29,760 bases of DNA from JBJXHC01 sp046160825 (GTDB lineage Bacteria > Bacteroidota > Ignavibacteria > UBA10030 > UBA6906): contig JBJXHC010000023.1 of NCBI GenBank assembly GCA_046160825.1, forward strand, positions 1 through 29,760. The letters are read 5' to 3'. The notes beneath the pieces are model-generated. The model was not told where the DNA came from. It ran no database searches and saw only the letters and a list, made by a program, of their open reading frames with translations. A program made the translations under genes and the position numbers. Positions 5,406-14,388 of the stretch are shown one piece after another (positions within the stretch are counted from its first letter, which is position 1; each line of letters opens with the position of its first letter).

Positions 5406-6522
5406 CAATGATACAGCATCGACAGAAGAGGTGGATTTCTTGCCGATCAACGGTACCGACTACATTGAATTCTATGTCGGGAATGCGAAGCAATCAGCTC
5501 ATTATTACCGGTCTGCTTTCGGTCACAAGCTTGTTGCCTATTCCGGCCCGGAAACCGGGAATCGTGCCAGTGTCTCATACGTCTTGCAACAGGACAAGAT
5601 TCGATTGGTACTTACAACCCCTCTACAGCCGGATGGTCCAATGGCAGAGCATGTGAAATCGCATGGGGACGGTGTTCACGACATTGCCCTTTGGGTCGAG
5701 GATGCAGAATCTGCCTATATTGCGACGACAAAAAGAGGCGGGCGGAGTGTGATGGTGCCCACAGTACTCAAGGATCAATTTGGTGAGATTAAGGTAGCAG
5801 CGATTGCCACATACGGCGATACAATTCATACCTTCGTTGAGCGCAAGAACTATTCGGGTGTTTTCATGCCCGGTTACGTCGCGATAGAAAGTGTGGACAT
5901 CGTCTCTCGTCCGGTTGGACTGAAGTATATCGACCACATGGTTGGCAATGTCGGATGGGGCCAGATGAATGCCTGGGTGAAATTTTATTCTGATGTTATG
6001 GGGTTTCGTTTGTATCAACACTTTGATGATAAAGATATCAGCACGGACTACTCAGCCCTCATGTCCAAAGTGATGGCAAATGGAAATGGAAGGATTAAGT
6101 TTCCAATAAATGAACCGGCTGCCGGCAAACGCAAGTCACAGATAGAAGAGTATCTTGATTTTTACAAAGGTCCTGGAGTTCAGCATATTGCGATGGCAAC
6201 GGACAACATCATCGAGACTGTTTCAAAAATGCAGCAGCAAGGCGTGGAGTTTCTCCGCGTACCGAATACGTATTACGAGGAATTGAAGCAGCGAGTGGGC
6301 GCAATAGACGAACCCATTGAAGCACTATCGGCGCTCGGAATCCTTGTTGACCGTGACGATGAGGGCTACATGTTGCAGATATTTACAAAGCCCGTGGAAG
6401 ACCGCCCCACCTTGTTTTACGAAGTAATTCAACGAAAAGGTAGTCGCAGTTTCGGCAAGGGAAATTTTAAAGCACTCTTTGAAGCAATTGAGCGGGAACA
6501 AGCTCTCCGCGGAAATTTATAG
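5392..6522 (+). CDS. hppD: 4-hydroxyphenylpyruvate dioxygenase
   Basis: The 376-residue product is a vicinal-oxygen-chelate Fe(II) enzyme that converts 4-hydroxyphenylpyruvate plus O2 to homogentisate and CO2. The N-terminal VOC domain (about 20-155) is the structural half. The C-terminal half has the iron ligands His182 (YIDHMVGNV), His265 (GVQHIAMAT) and Glu344 (FYEVIQRKG), and the characteristic GFLRVP-like segment EFLRVPNTYYEEL and SFGKGNFKALFEAIE end. The length is typical. The start is supported by AGGAG five bases upstream and lies inside the end of the aminotransferase gene, so the two are probably translationally coupled. It requires aerobic or microaerobic conditions. Confidence 0.96.
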   Translation: MQVLNNDTASTEEVDFLPINGTDYIEFYVGNAKQSAHYYRSAFGHKLVAYSGPETGNRASVSYVLQQDKIRLVLTTPLQPDGPMAEHVKSHGDGVHDIALWVEDAESAYIATTKRGGRSVMVPTVLKDQFGEIKVAAIATYGDTIHTFVERKNYSGVFMPGYVAIESVDIVSRPVGLKYIDHMVGNVGWGQMNAWVKFYSDVMGFRLYQHFDDKDISTDYSALMSKVMANGNGRIKFPINEPAAGKRKSQIEEYLDFYKGPGVQHIAMATDNIIETVSKMQQQGVEFLRVPNTYYEELKQRVGAIDEPIEALSALGILVDRDDEGYMLQIFTKPVEDRPTLFYEVIQRKGSRSFGKGNFKALFEAIEREQALRGNL

Positions 6523-6570
6523 GGAAGAAAAACGATGCAACAACAATTCAATCGGATGAAGGAGGAGGCA

Positions 6571-8232
6571 GTGAAAAATATACTCTTGGCATTGGTCGCA
6601 TGTGTGTTGGTGGGGCGGGCGGATCTTCTTGCTCAAGGATGGACAAGCCAGGCCAGCGGGACAAACGTGACGCTGTATGAGGTGCTACTCTCCACTGCAC
6701 AAGTCGGAACCGCTGTCGGTGAAACCGGAAAGATCCTGCGTACAACGAACGGCGGCACACTGTGGTTCAATCAAACCAGCGGCACATCGACGGATCTTTT
6801 TGGCATTGACTTCTATGATACCGATTCAGGTATTGCTGTTGGCAATGGCGGAACAATGTTGCGTACGACCAACGGCGGAACAAATTGGAACACCCTCCCT
6901 CAAGTGACAACGGGAAATCTTCGTGGCATCTCGTTCTCCAGTACTCTGGTGGGAACGGTGGTCGGTCTCAGCGGCAATGTACTTCGGTCAACAAACGCCG
7001 GTGCAAGCTGGATTGATCTTCGTGGTGTCTCGGCACAATTATTCGAGGTGTTTTTTGTATCAGAGAATATCGGAACAGTTGTAGGGTCCGGTGGGACAAT
7101 TCTCAAAACAACCAACGGCGGCGCATCGTGGGTCGCACAAAGCAGTGGCACGGTACAGTCCTTACTCGGAGTCTGCTTTGCAGATGTAAATACAGGCATC
7201 ATTGTCGGTTCCGGTGGACGGATCCTTCGGACAACAAACGGTGGAACAACCTGGTCCACGCAACCCAGTGGTACCACGCGTAGTCTCACTTCAGTCACAA
7301 TGATTGATGCGAACAAGGCCTATGTCGTAGGTGATTCCGGCATTATTCTTCGAAGTACTGATGGAGGAATCGCATGGACACAACAGGCAAGCGGCACGAT
7401 AGCCAACCTGAAGGAAATATCATTTGCTGATGCACTTATTGGAACAGTTGTCGGGGCGGGTGGTGTGATTTTGCGGACGACGACCGGCGGTGAACCCGAC
7501 GTGTCAGTATCCCTTGTCTCACCAAACGGCGGTGAAAGCCTGCAGATCGGTGCGACTCACCAGATTACATGGACGGCCAGTGGATTCCCCGCCGTCAAGA
7601 TTGAATTGACGCGTAACAATGGCACGAATTGGGAAACCATCACGGGCAGCACTCCCGCACCAACGCAGAGTTTCGTTTGGACTGTTACCGGTCCTTCGTC
7701 AAGTCAATGCAGAGTACGCGTGAGCAATTCTGCCAACCAAACGCTCAACGATCAAAGCAATGCTCTGTTTTCCATTACACCCCAGGTTGTAACAGCGAAT
7801 GTCTCAGCAGACACAGGATGGAACCTGGTTTCTGTTCCGGTAACGGCTTCAGATTATCGAAAGACAATCTTGTTCCCTTCTTCAAGCACACAGGCATTTT
7901 CATATGACTCCGCCAATGGGTACGTTGTTCGCGACACACTGAAGAATCGGATAGGGTACTGGCTGAAATTCGATGCTCTCGAGACAGTCTCACTCACAGG
8001 ATTCGCACGGGAACAAGACACGATCGCTCTGGAGAACGGATGGAATATCATCGGGTCAATCAGCAATCCCGTCCCGGTATCGTCTCTCGTTACCATCCCT
8101 GCTGGCATTATCACCACACCGATTTATGGTTTTCATTATGGATATTTTTCCACTGCAACAATTGAACCCGGGAAGGGATACTGGGTAAAGGCAGATCAAG
8201 CAGGGCTGTTGATACTCAATACAACACCGTAG
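6571..8232 (+). CDS. Exported beta-propeller protein with Ycf48/BNR-like repeats
   Basis: The 553-residue product has a signal peptide (KNILLALVACVLVG, cleavage near LLAQG). Residues from about 25 to 315 are six to seven repeats of roughly 42 residues with the core LRTTNGGTTW (variants LRSTNAGASW, LKTTNGGASW), the pattern of Ycf48/sialidase-like propellers. Next is an Ig-like segment (VSLVSPNGGESLQIGATHQITW) and a region beginning GWNLVSVPV with GYWLKFDALE and GKGYWVKA, often found before type IX sorting domains. No such domain follows; the protein ends at LNTTP. I chose the GTG at 6571 because AAGGAGG lies just before it and the signal peptide then starts at once. An ATG at 6535 would add 12 charged residues. 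It follows the dioxygenase by under 50 bases. Ligand and role are unknown. Confidence 0.85.
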   Translation: MKNILLALVACVLVGRADLLAQGWTSQASGTNVTLYEVLLSTAQVGTAVGETGKILRTTNGGTLWFNQTSGTSTDLFGIDFYDTDSGIAVGNGGTMLRTTNGGTNWNTLPQVTTGNLRGISFSSTLVGTVVGLSGNVLRSTNAGASWIDLRGVSAQLFEVFFVSENIGTVVGSGGTILKTTNGGASWVAQSSGTVQSLLGVCFADVNTGIIVGSGGRILRTTNGGTTWSTQPSGTTRSLTSVTMIDANKAYVVGDSGIILRSTDGGIAWTQQASGTIANLKEISFADALIGTVVGAGGVILRTTTGGEPDVSVSLVSPNGGESLQIGATHQITWTASGFPAVKIELTRNNGTNWETITGSTPAPTQSFVWTVTGPSSSQCRVRVSNSANQTLNDQSNALFSITPQVVTANVSADTGWNLVSVPVTASDYRKTILFPSSSTQAFSYDSANGYVVRDTLKNRIGYWLKFDALETVSLTGFAREQDTIALENGWNIIGSISNPVPVSSLVTIPAGIITTPIYGFHYGYFSTATIEPGKGYWVKADQAGLLILNTTP

Positions 8233-8305
8233 TCAGTTCCACAACCGAAACCAACACGTAAGCACTTAACAAAGCAGTCTATTCAGGGGGGGAAGGGCAA
8301 CCAAT

Positions 8306-9406
8306 ATGACAAAGATATTATATGTGGTAATGATCAGTCTTCTGGCGACTGCACTGTTCGCGGAGACACCGGATGTTGACATGGTTCTGACAGTAACAAG
8401 TGGGACAAGCAATAGAGATCTCAACTTCGGACTCGATCCGTTGGCTACCGATGCGCGGGACACATCGCTTTCCGAAGCAGAGTTGCCTCCACCTCCACCG
8501 GATGGTGTTTTCGATGTAAGGTTTACGTTGCAACATGTCGGTCAACCACCTTCCTTTCAGGGGCTTGCAAAAGACTATCGTCAAGGGAGCGCGTCTACTG
8601 TGGGCACCAGAATCCACCGCCTGAAATGGAAACTCGGCGCCGGTCAAACGACGATCAATTTCGCGTGGAATCTTCCTGCAGGGGTGACGGGCACGCTCAA
8701 GGATCTGTTCGGAGGAATTATCGTCAACGTACTCATGTCAGGCAGCGGCAATTTTACAAATACCCAGCAGTTTCTTACTGAACTCGAGATGACCATCAAT
8801 TACGATGGAAGCCTTCCCATCCAATTGGCAAACTTCACGGCAGTCGCTCTTGATGCCAACAGCGTACAGCTTAACTGGATGACCGTATCTGAAACCAGTA
8901 ACTATGGTTTTGAAGTCCAGCGTTCAACCGATGGTGTGCAGGATTTCCAAACCGTGGCGAATAGCTTTGTACCCGGCAACGGCACAACGATCGAACCACA
9001 TTCGTATACATATACCGATCAGACCGCATACGTCGGAACATGGTATTACCGATTGAAACAAATTGACCTTGATGGAACGACAAACTACACGGACCCCATC
9101 CAGGTGGATGTTGTTCTGGGCGTCTCTGATGATCAGCAGCCGCTGGCTTTCGGGTTGCGACAGAATTATCCAAACCCGTTCAATCCTTCGACGAAAATAA
9201 AATACTCACTGATCAGCACCGAAAAAGTCACATTGACCGTCTATAACCTCACCGGCCAATTGGTTGCCAATCTCATTAACGAAGTACAACAACCTGGCGT
9301 ATATTCCATCGTCTATGACGCCTCTGCACTTGCTGGCGGTGTCTACTTTTATCGACTCGAGGCCGGGAAGTCCATGGAAACGCGACGCTTCATTCTCTTG
9401 AAATAA
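8306..9406 (+). CDS. Secreted protein with type IX secretion C-terminal sorting domain
   Basis: The 366-residue product starts with a signal peptide (MTKILYVVMISLLATALFA). The first 170 residues are not recognised. A fibronectin-III-like stretch follows (LPIQLANFTAVALDANSVQL with NYGFEVQRSTDG, about 170-265), a module common before sorting domains. The last 87 residues are a type A type IX sorting domain: LRQNYPNPFNPSTKIKYSL, YNLTGQLV, LAGGVYFYRLEAG, RRFILLK. Such domains direct export across the outer membrane and are removed at the surface. A GGGGGGGAAGGG stretch lies upstream of the ATG. Whether it has anything to do with the flanking aromatic catabolic genes is unclear. Confidence 0.9.
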   Translation: MTKILYVVMISLLATALFAETPDVDMVLTVTSGTSNRDLNFGLDPLATDARDTSLSEAELPPPPPDGVFDVRFTLQHVGQPPSFQGLAKDYRQGSASTVGTRIHRLKWKLGAGQTTINFAWNLPAGVTGTLKDLFGGIIVNVLMSGSGNFTNTQQFLTELEMTINYDGSLPIQLANFTAVALDANSVQLNWMTVSETSNYGFEVQRSTDGVQDFQTVANSFVPGNGTTIEPHSYTYTDQTAYVGTWYYRLKQIDLDGTTNYTDPIQVDVVLGVSDDQQPLAFGLRQNYPNPFNPSTKIKYSLISTEKVTLTVYNLTGQLVANLINEVQQPGVYSIVYDASALAGGVYFYRLEAGKSMETRRFILLK

Positions 9407-9429
9407 GAGCAGGGAAAAATCAGGGGGAG

Positions 9430-9458
9430 TTGACTCCAAGGCCTAAGTTCTTTTTATT
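9430..9458 (+). promoter_or_regulatory. Candidate promoter of the homogentisate dioxygenase gene (TTGACT, N17, TTTATT)
   Basis: TTGACT, 17 bases and TTTATT lie in the 107-base gap before the dioxygenase, predicting a leader of about 50 bases. An alternative TATTAT -10 two bases on would need a 19-base spacer. The gene may therefore be transcribed separately from the upstream genes. Confidence 0.45.
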
Positions 9459-9513
9459 ATCGGCAGACTGTGATCATCGTTGAAATCAACTTCACGCCGG
9501 GAGATGGCTCCTC

Positions 9514-10614
9514 ATGTACCCTCTGAAAAAAGGCAAGACTGCTCAACAAGCACACGTAGGATTACCCGAGGGTACATACGAAGAAGAACACGGCCGTAAG
9601 GGGTTCTTCGGCAAGTCAGCTCACCTCTATCATGCAAACGCTCCCACAGGCTGGATACGGTTCGAAGGGAAGTTGCGTCCGCATTGCATTGATTGCAATA
9701 AGCTGCAACCCACGGATCAACACGATCCAAAGGGATCGCCTGTTGCATTCCTGGGAAACAACGACGTAACGCTCTATGTCTCCCGTCGCTCGGAGCCAAT
9801 GCCCTTTTATTTCCGCAACGCCGATGGTGATGAACTATACTTCGTCCACCGTGGTGAAGGAATCATTGAGACGGATTTTGGTCCCCTCTCGTTTGAAAAG
9901 GGCGACTACATTATTATCCCTCGCGCAGTCACCTATCGCGTTATTCCAAAGACAAAAGATAATTTTTTCCTCATCATACAATCCCGGACGGAGTTTGAAC
10001 AGCCGGAAAAGGGCTTGATCGGTCAGCACGCACTCTATGATCCCGGCGTCATCATCACGCCGGAACCTGCACCACACCTCGACGATAGAAATGAATGGGA
10101 AATCCGCATCAAGGTGGATAACGAATTTTCCTCTGTTGTGTATCCGTTCAATCCGATGGATGTTGTTGGATGGAAAGGCGACCTTACCGTATGGAAACTG
10201 AACATGCGGGATATTCGTCCAATCGTGAGTCACCGCGCCCATCTTCCCCCGAGTGCTCATACCACCTTCGTAACTGAGGGAGCGGTTGTATGCAGCTTCC
10301 TGCCGAGACCTCTTGAGGAAGACCCGGACGCACTCAAGGTTCCCTTCTTCCATAGAAACACAGACTACGATGAGTTCATTTTCTACCACGATGGCGATTT
10401 CTTCAGTCGGCAGGACATCAAGCCGGGCATGGTCACGTTGCACCCTCGTGGAATTCACCACGGTCCGCACCCGAAAGCACTTGCAAACCAGCATTTGAAG
10501 ACGAGAACGGATGAATATGCCGTTATGCTTGACGGACTGAATCCCATCGCAGTCCTTCCGGCTGGCGAAGCAGTCGAGTGGAATGATTACTGGAAAAGTT
10601 GGATGACCAAGTAG
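9514..10614 (+). CDS. hmgA: Homogentisate 1,2-dioxygenase-like cupin enzyme
   Basis: The 366-residue product matches the shorter bacterial homogentisate dioxygenases, which open the ring of homogentisate to maleylacetoacetate with Fe(II) and O2. The N-terminal cupin half shows DGDELYFVHRGEGIIETDFG (104-123) and FEKGDYIIIPRAVTYRV. The C-terminal half has candidate iron ligands His280 and Glu287 in FFHRNTDYDEF and His316 in IHHGPHP, which align with the HRN...EF and HGP segments of characterised enzymes. The start is supported by GGGAG eight bases upstream. Together with the dioxygenase at 5392 it gives two successive steps of tyrosine catabolism. The later steps (maleylacetoacetate isomerase, fumarylacetoacetase) are not in the window. 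Confidence 0.9.
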   Translation: MYPLKKGKTAQQAHVGLPEGTYEEEHGRKGFFGKSAHLYHANAPTGWIRFEGKLRPHCIDCNKLQPTDQHDPKGSPVAFLGNNDVTLYVSRRSEPMPFYFRNADGDELYFVHRGEGIIETDFGPLSFEKGDYIIIPRAVTYRVIPKTKDNFFLIIQSRTEFEQPEKGLIGQHALYDPGVIITPEPAPHLDDRNEWEIRIKVDNEFSSVVYPFNPMDVVGWKGDLTVWKLNMRDIRPIVSHRAHLPPSAHTTFVTEGAVVCSFLPRPLEEDPDALKVPFFHRNTDYDEFIFYHDGDFFSRQDIKPGMVTLHPRGIHHGPHPKALANQHLKTRTDEYAVMLDGLNPIAVLPAGEAVEWNDYWKSWMTK

Positions 10615-10716
10615 TTATCCTATCCTTGAGTATGTGATGAGACAGTGTACTTACCCTACGTTATCCATGCCATGACCGCATCAGCGTACTGACAACTCCT
10701 GCACAACATGTAAATC

Positions 10717-12417
10717 ATGCCTGATACCTCGCAGAGCATCCTCGATAAGATTTCGGAAGCGCAAACTGTTTCCGGCCTCCCTCCGACTGAGCCGATGGTT
10801 CCATATCGTAACATCGGCGAATTGCTTGAACTGCAAGCGGACAGATACGAGGATAAACCATTCCTGATTTATTACAGCGATGATGCACAACGCAAGGAAT
10901 TCTCGTACCGGGATTTTTATGAGGAGACGTGCAAGGCTGCAAACCTTCTTCTTTCGTACGGCATAGGTTCCGGGGATCGCATTGCCACGGTGTCATTCAA
11001 TCATTATGATGCTGTCGTTCAGTATTATGCCGCTTTCATTATCGGCGCAGTGGTCGTCCCGATCAATGTCGGCGAAGATGACCGGCATATTCTCTACATC
11101 CTGGAAAATGCCGGATGCAAACTTGTCTTCGTGCGTGACCAGTTTCTTGAGAGAATCGAAGGACTTGCGAAGCAACTGCCCCACTTGAAATTCGTTGTTC
11201 AGGTGGGAAAGCGGATGAACTCCCGTACCCCGCACTATCAGTCAGAACTTGCCAAATTTCCTTCTTCGATAAAACTTGCTCAAGCGCCCAACCTGCAGGA
11301 CGAAGCTCTTATCGTGTACACTTCCGGAACGACCGGTTTGCCAAAAGGAGTCGTACTCGTTCAGCATAACCTGCTGGCGGATGCAATGGCCATCGCTGAA
11401 TGGCACCGGCTCTCCGAGGATCAACGCATCATGTGCGTATTGCCGATCCACCACGTGAATGGTGTTGTGGTCACGTTAATGACTCCGCTGTACTGCGGCG
11501 GTGGCGTGGTCCTCAACCAGAAATTCCATGCGGAGAAATTCTTCGAACGCATCAGTATCGAAATGGTCAATGTCGTGAGTGTCGTCCCGACGATTCTTCA
11601 ATTCCTCCTGCACGCCAATGTCAACATCTCCTCCTATAAGCTCGGACATTTGCGCCATATTATCTGCGGCGCGGGTCCACTCACGGTTGAACTGGCGCTC
11701 CGATTCGAACACGAGTTCATGATTCCCGTGATTCATGGTTACGGGCTTTCTGAAACCACCTGCTATTCCAGTTTCCTGCCGATTGACCTGCAACGCGGTG
11801 AGCACAAGATGTGGCTCTCCAAACACGGATTCCCGTCCATCGGGGTCCCCCTTCCGGTCAATGACATGGCAATCCACGACGAGAATGGAAATGAATTGGA
11901 CGAGGGACAGCGTGGCGAAATTGTTATCCGTGGACATAATGTGATGAAGCACTACTTCCGGAATGACGAGGCAAACGAGAAGACCTTTGCTCATGGCTGG
12001 TTCCGGAGCGGCGACGAGGGATTTTTCCTTTACGACGAGCAGGGGAGGAAGTTTTTCTTCATTACCGGAAGGTTGAAAGAGCTGATCATTCGAGGAGGGG
12101 TGAACATCTCGCCGTTTGAGATTGACGAAGTATTGATGACCATCCCCGGCATTCAGATGGGTATAGCTGTCGGGTTCGAAAATGATTGGTACGGTGAAGA
12201 GGTGGGTGCGTTAGTGAAACTACGTGACGGGATTCTTATGCACGAAGAAGAGGTGCTCATTCATTGCCGCAAGCACCTCCCTTTCGCAAAATCACCAAAG
12301 GTTGTTGTTTTTGGGAATGATATTCCGGTAACCTCAACCGGCAAGTATCAGAGAAACAAATGCAAAGAGATGTTTGCCTCGTGGAAGTCCATGCAGTTCA
12401 GCGAGCGCAGGACTTAA
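10717..12417 (+). CDS. AMP-forming acyl-CoA synthetase/ligase
   Basis: The 566-residue ANL-superfamily protein activates a carboxylic acid as an acyl-adenylate and transfers it to CoA. The AMP-binding loop VYTSGTTGLPKGVV is at about 200-213. Further core motifs are YGLSETT, WFRSGDEG, the hinge FITGRLKELIIRGGVNISPFEID and the C-terminal catalytic lysine in STGKYQRNK. No distal targeting or carrier domain is present. The substrate cannot be read from sequence; an aryl or fatty acid is possible, and the position after homogentisate dioxygenase suggests an aromatic acid, which is only inference. The 102-base gap upstream contains a weak promoter-like pair (TTGAGT at 10626 and TACTTA at 10648). 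No strong Shine-Dalgarno precedes the ATG, so the exact start is uncertain. Confidence 0.88.
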   Translation: MPDTSQSILDKISEAQTVSGLPPTEPMVPYRNIGELLELQADRYEDKPFLIYYSDDAQRKEFSYRDFYEETCKAANLLLSYGIGSGDRIATVSFNHYDAVVQYYAAFIIGAVVVPINVGEDDRHILYILENAGCKLVFVRDQFLERIEGLAKQLPHLKFVVQVGKRMNSRTPHYQSELAKFPSSIKLAQAPNLQDEALIVYTSGTTGLPKGVVLVQHNLLADAMAIAEWHRLSEDQRIMCVLPIHHVNGVVVTLMTPLYCGGGVVLNQKFHAEKFFERISIEMVNVVSVVPTILQFLLHANVNISSYKLGHLRHIICGAGPLTVELALRFEHEFMIPVIHGYGLSETTCYSSFLPIDLQRGEHKMWLSKHGFPSIGVPLPVNDMAIHDENGNELDEGQRGEIVIRGHNVMKHYFRNDEANEKTFAHGWFRSGDEGFFLYDEQGRKFFFITGRLKELIIRGGVNISPFEIDEVLMTIPGIQMGIAVGFENDWYGEEVGALVKLRDGILMHEEEVLIHCRKHLPFAKSPKVVVFGNDIPVTSTGKYQRNKCKEMFASWKSMQFSERRT

Positions 12418-12530
12418 CCACAGAGTTACTGATGGCACAGAGTACCACAGAGAAAGAAATTGTTAGTGATGACTGAATCTTACTCTCAACCCTCTGTGAT
12501 TCTCCGTGTTCTCTGTGTCTCCGTGGTGAA
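12417..12530. repeat. CACAGAG-rich imperfect inverted repeat, dispersed-repeat type
   Basis: The gap between two converging genes is filled by a sequence with repeated CCACAGAG/GCACAGAG units on the left (12418-12453) and the imperfect complement (CTCTGTG, CTCCGTG, CTCTGTG, CTCCGTGG) on the right (12491-12527). The arms could form a long irregular hairpin. Sequences of the CCACAGAGACACAGAG type are familiar as dispersed intergenic repeats in many environmental genomes. The hairpin might terminate transcription from both sides. Confidence 0.6.
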
Positions 12531-12535
12531 TATCT

Positions 12536-13294
12536 TTAGAACGTCCCCACAAACACTCCGGCGTTCAACATAAACCCCTTACCGCTAATCGTGCTCGGTA
12601 CCCCAAGAAGTTCATGCGTATCATCCAACTCCCACGATGGTGCGGACATCCCCACATAACTTGCACCGAGTCTCACACCGAGATAGCCGAACACCGCGTA
12701 CTCTACGCTGAATGACGGAATCCACACAAAGAAAGCACCCGACATTTCGCGTGAAACGTTCTCAGTGTAATTCCCTGTTCTGAAATTATCCCATTCGCCA
12801 TTCCAGGTGTTCGCTGCACCACTGTACTGCCGCAATGTTATATCGATCCCACCTGCCCCCAGCATCGTCCCGAATGCCATATCGAGTCGTTCGGCCACAG
12901 GAACAACATACTCAACGGTAACACCGCCAAAGCCCACATTGACAATTGCATCTCTCCGAATTCCTGCGCTGCTGAGTGCCTTGCTTTTGATCGAGCCGCT
13001 CATGCCGAGTCCGCCAACGCGGAGATTCGGGACAAGCATAATGTATGCTGCACCGGCACCGCCGGTCATGAACACGCCATCATCCTTCAAAGGAGCGCCA
13101 CCTGCATCAACCAGAAACTCATTGATCGGTTTTGAATCCATGAATAACCACCCGGGAGTGAATCCCCCAAACGCGCCGACCTTGGCTGCCTTGCTGCGCT
13201 TCGGTGGAATTGGTGGAATGCTGTTATCTTCCTGAGGAAAAGCCAGTGCAGATAACAAAACCGTCACGAGTATAGTGCCCAGAATTCTTTTCAT
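12536..13294 (-). CDS. Predicted outer-membrane protein, function unknown
   Basis: The 252-residue product has a signal peptide (MKRILGTILVTVLLSALAFPQ) followed by a proline-rich linker (NSIPPIPPKR). The rest alternates glycine- and aromatic-rich segments (VGAFGGFTPGWLFM, FGGVTVEYVVPVAERLDMAFG, YAVFGYLGVRLGASYVGM) and ends in Phe (FVGTF), the pattern of a small outer-membrane beta-barrel. The FTPGWLFMDSKPINEFL segment resembles a family of uncharacterised exported proteins in this phylum, but I cannot name it. It is transcribed away from the next gene from a good promoter at 13340-13368. Confidence 0.8.
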   Translation of the reverse strand: MKRILGTILVTVLLSALAFPQEDNSIPPIPPKRSKAAKVGAFGGFTPGWLFMDSKPINEFLVDAGGAPLKDDGVFMTGGAGAAYIMLVPNLRVGGLGMSGSIKSKALSSAGIRRDAIVNVGFGGVTVEYVVPVAERLDMAFGTMLGAGGIDITLRQYSGAANTWNGEWDNFRTGNYTENVSREMSGAFFVWIPSFSVEYAVFGYLGVRLGASYVGMSAPSWELDDTHELLGVPSTISGKGFMLNAGVFVGTF

Positions 13295-13339
13295 TACTCC
13301 ATCTCCGATAATGATTCATGCTTCTCTTGTACGCGGGTC

Positions 13340-13368
13340 AATCTAACCAAATGAGTAGAGAGATTCAA
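13340..13368 (-). promoter_or_regulatory. Promoter of the 12536 outer-membrane gene (TTGAAT, N17, TAGATT)
   Basis: On the minus strand TTGAAT (13363-13368), 17 bases and TAGATT (13340-13345) precede the ATG at 13294 with a leader of about 40 bases. Confidence 0.55.
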
Positions 13369-13424
13369 GAAAACATCCTCTCGATGAACAACAGAACAAT
13401 CACCAGGAGTTCCGGATAAGTTCA

Positions 13425-13453
13425 TTGACAGTCCAACCTATGATCGGTATATT
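13425..13453 (+). promoter_or_regulatory. Promoter of the 13488 outer-membrane gene (TTGACA, N17, TATATT)
   Basis: A perfect TTGACA (13425-13430), 17-base spacer and TATATT (13448-13453) lie 35 bases before the ATG at 13488. The predicted start near 13460 excludes the longer reading that would begin at the TTG at 13425. Confidence 0.65.
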
Positions 13454-13487
13454 CATGCGGCAATTCACAATCACCGGAAGCACAGAT

Positions 13488-14387
13488 ATGACTCGGCTAC
13501 GTTTGTTCTGTTGTATCGCACTCTTTTGCATGATTACTCTCACAGACTCTCATTTTTCTCTGAGCCAATCAAATCCTGACACATCGGACAGTGGACAGAC
13601 GTTCCTGCCGGGCGGAATATTAGTTCCACCATTGATTGCACAACATCAGGAACCGCGGGTTGGGGTGAGAATGGAATTCGGCAGTACACGTCTCAAGCTT
13701 GATATTGGCACCACGTTGGACATCGTGGAATTCCGTCTTTCAGAAGAAACCCGATTGCGCGTTGGGGTTGATTTCTTTACATATGCCCTCACAACAAGTT
13801 CACAAGGTCTGCGATTACAAGTCGATGCGGTGGATGGATTTTTCGGAGGGCACTTTACCCTTCAGTCCAAAAGGCCGGATCATCACTGGGCTGTGCGCCT
13901 GCGTTTGATGCACCTGAGCGCGCATTTTCTTGATGGTCATTATGATTTGGCAAGCAACACATGGAAGGACAACCGCGCCCCCCTCGCGTTCACAAAGGAT
14001 TTTGGGGAGGTGGTTGGACTGGTTACGACAAACATTGGGTCAGTCGAAGCAATGCTGTATTCGGGACTGAGCTATGCAACGTTGATTCGTCCGACAGAAA
14101 TCAAGCGTTTCGCATCACTGCACGGCTTGCAGATTCATTCAAACGGAATTCTTGGACAGACTTTCGGGAAGCCAACGAATTTGTATCTTGCTTATGGTCT
14201 GTCCCTCACCGGCGTCCCGAAATACACTGCGAGTAATAACATTGAGTGCGGCATCAAGTTCGGACCGATGGATTCTGCGGGTGTGAAACTGTACTTCAGT
14301 TATACTTCGGGCCTTGAGGTGTTCAGCCAATACTACGATCAGCGGCGGGAATACTGGGGCGCGGGCTTTGCGTTCGATTTCTGGTAG
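13488..14387 (+). CDS. Predicted outer-membrane protein (possibly DUF1207-like)
   Basis: The product of 299 residues has a signal peptide (TRLRLFCCIALFCMITLT, cleavage near SLSQS). After it comes FLPGGILVPPLIAQHQEPRVGVRMEF, which resembles the start of DUF1207 outer-membrane proteins (a FLPxGxxxxPLxAxPxEPR pattern); I hold that loosely. The remainder is a series of amphipathic strands and the last residues are AFDFW, an aromatic end typical of outer-membrane barrels. I chose the ATG at 13488, preceded by GGAAG and located downstream of the promoter at 13425-13453; the longer frame from 13425 would include that promoter. The gene converges with, and almost abuts, the HD-domain gene. Function unknown. 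Confidence 0.78.
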   Translation: MTRLRLFCCIALFCMITLTDSHFSLSQSNPDTSDSGQTFLPGGILVPPLIAQHQEPRVGVRMEFGSTRLKLDIGTTLDIVEFRLSEETRLRVGVDFFTYALTTSSQGLRLQVDAVDGFFGGHFTLQSKRPDHHWAVRLRLMHLSAHFLDGHYDLASNTWKDNRAPLAFTKDFGEVVGLVTTNIGSVEAMLYSGLSYATLIRPTEIKRFASLHGLQIHSNGILGQTFGKPTNLYLAYGLSLTGVPKYTASNNIECGIKFGPMDSAGVKLYFSYTSGLEVFSQYYDQRREYWGAGFAFDFW

Positions 14388-14388
14388 C

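Noticed and set aside
9835..10494. 219-residue frame antisense to homogentisate dioxygenase
   Set aside because: Lies wholly opposite a well-supported gene and has no recognisable motif; a codon-bias shadow.
13425..13487. Longer start of the outer-membrane protein at a TTG (13425)
   Set aside because: This stretch is the promoter (TTGACA to TATATT); the signal peptide begins at 13488.
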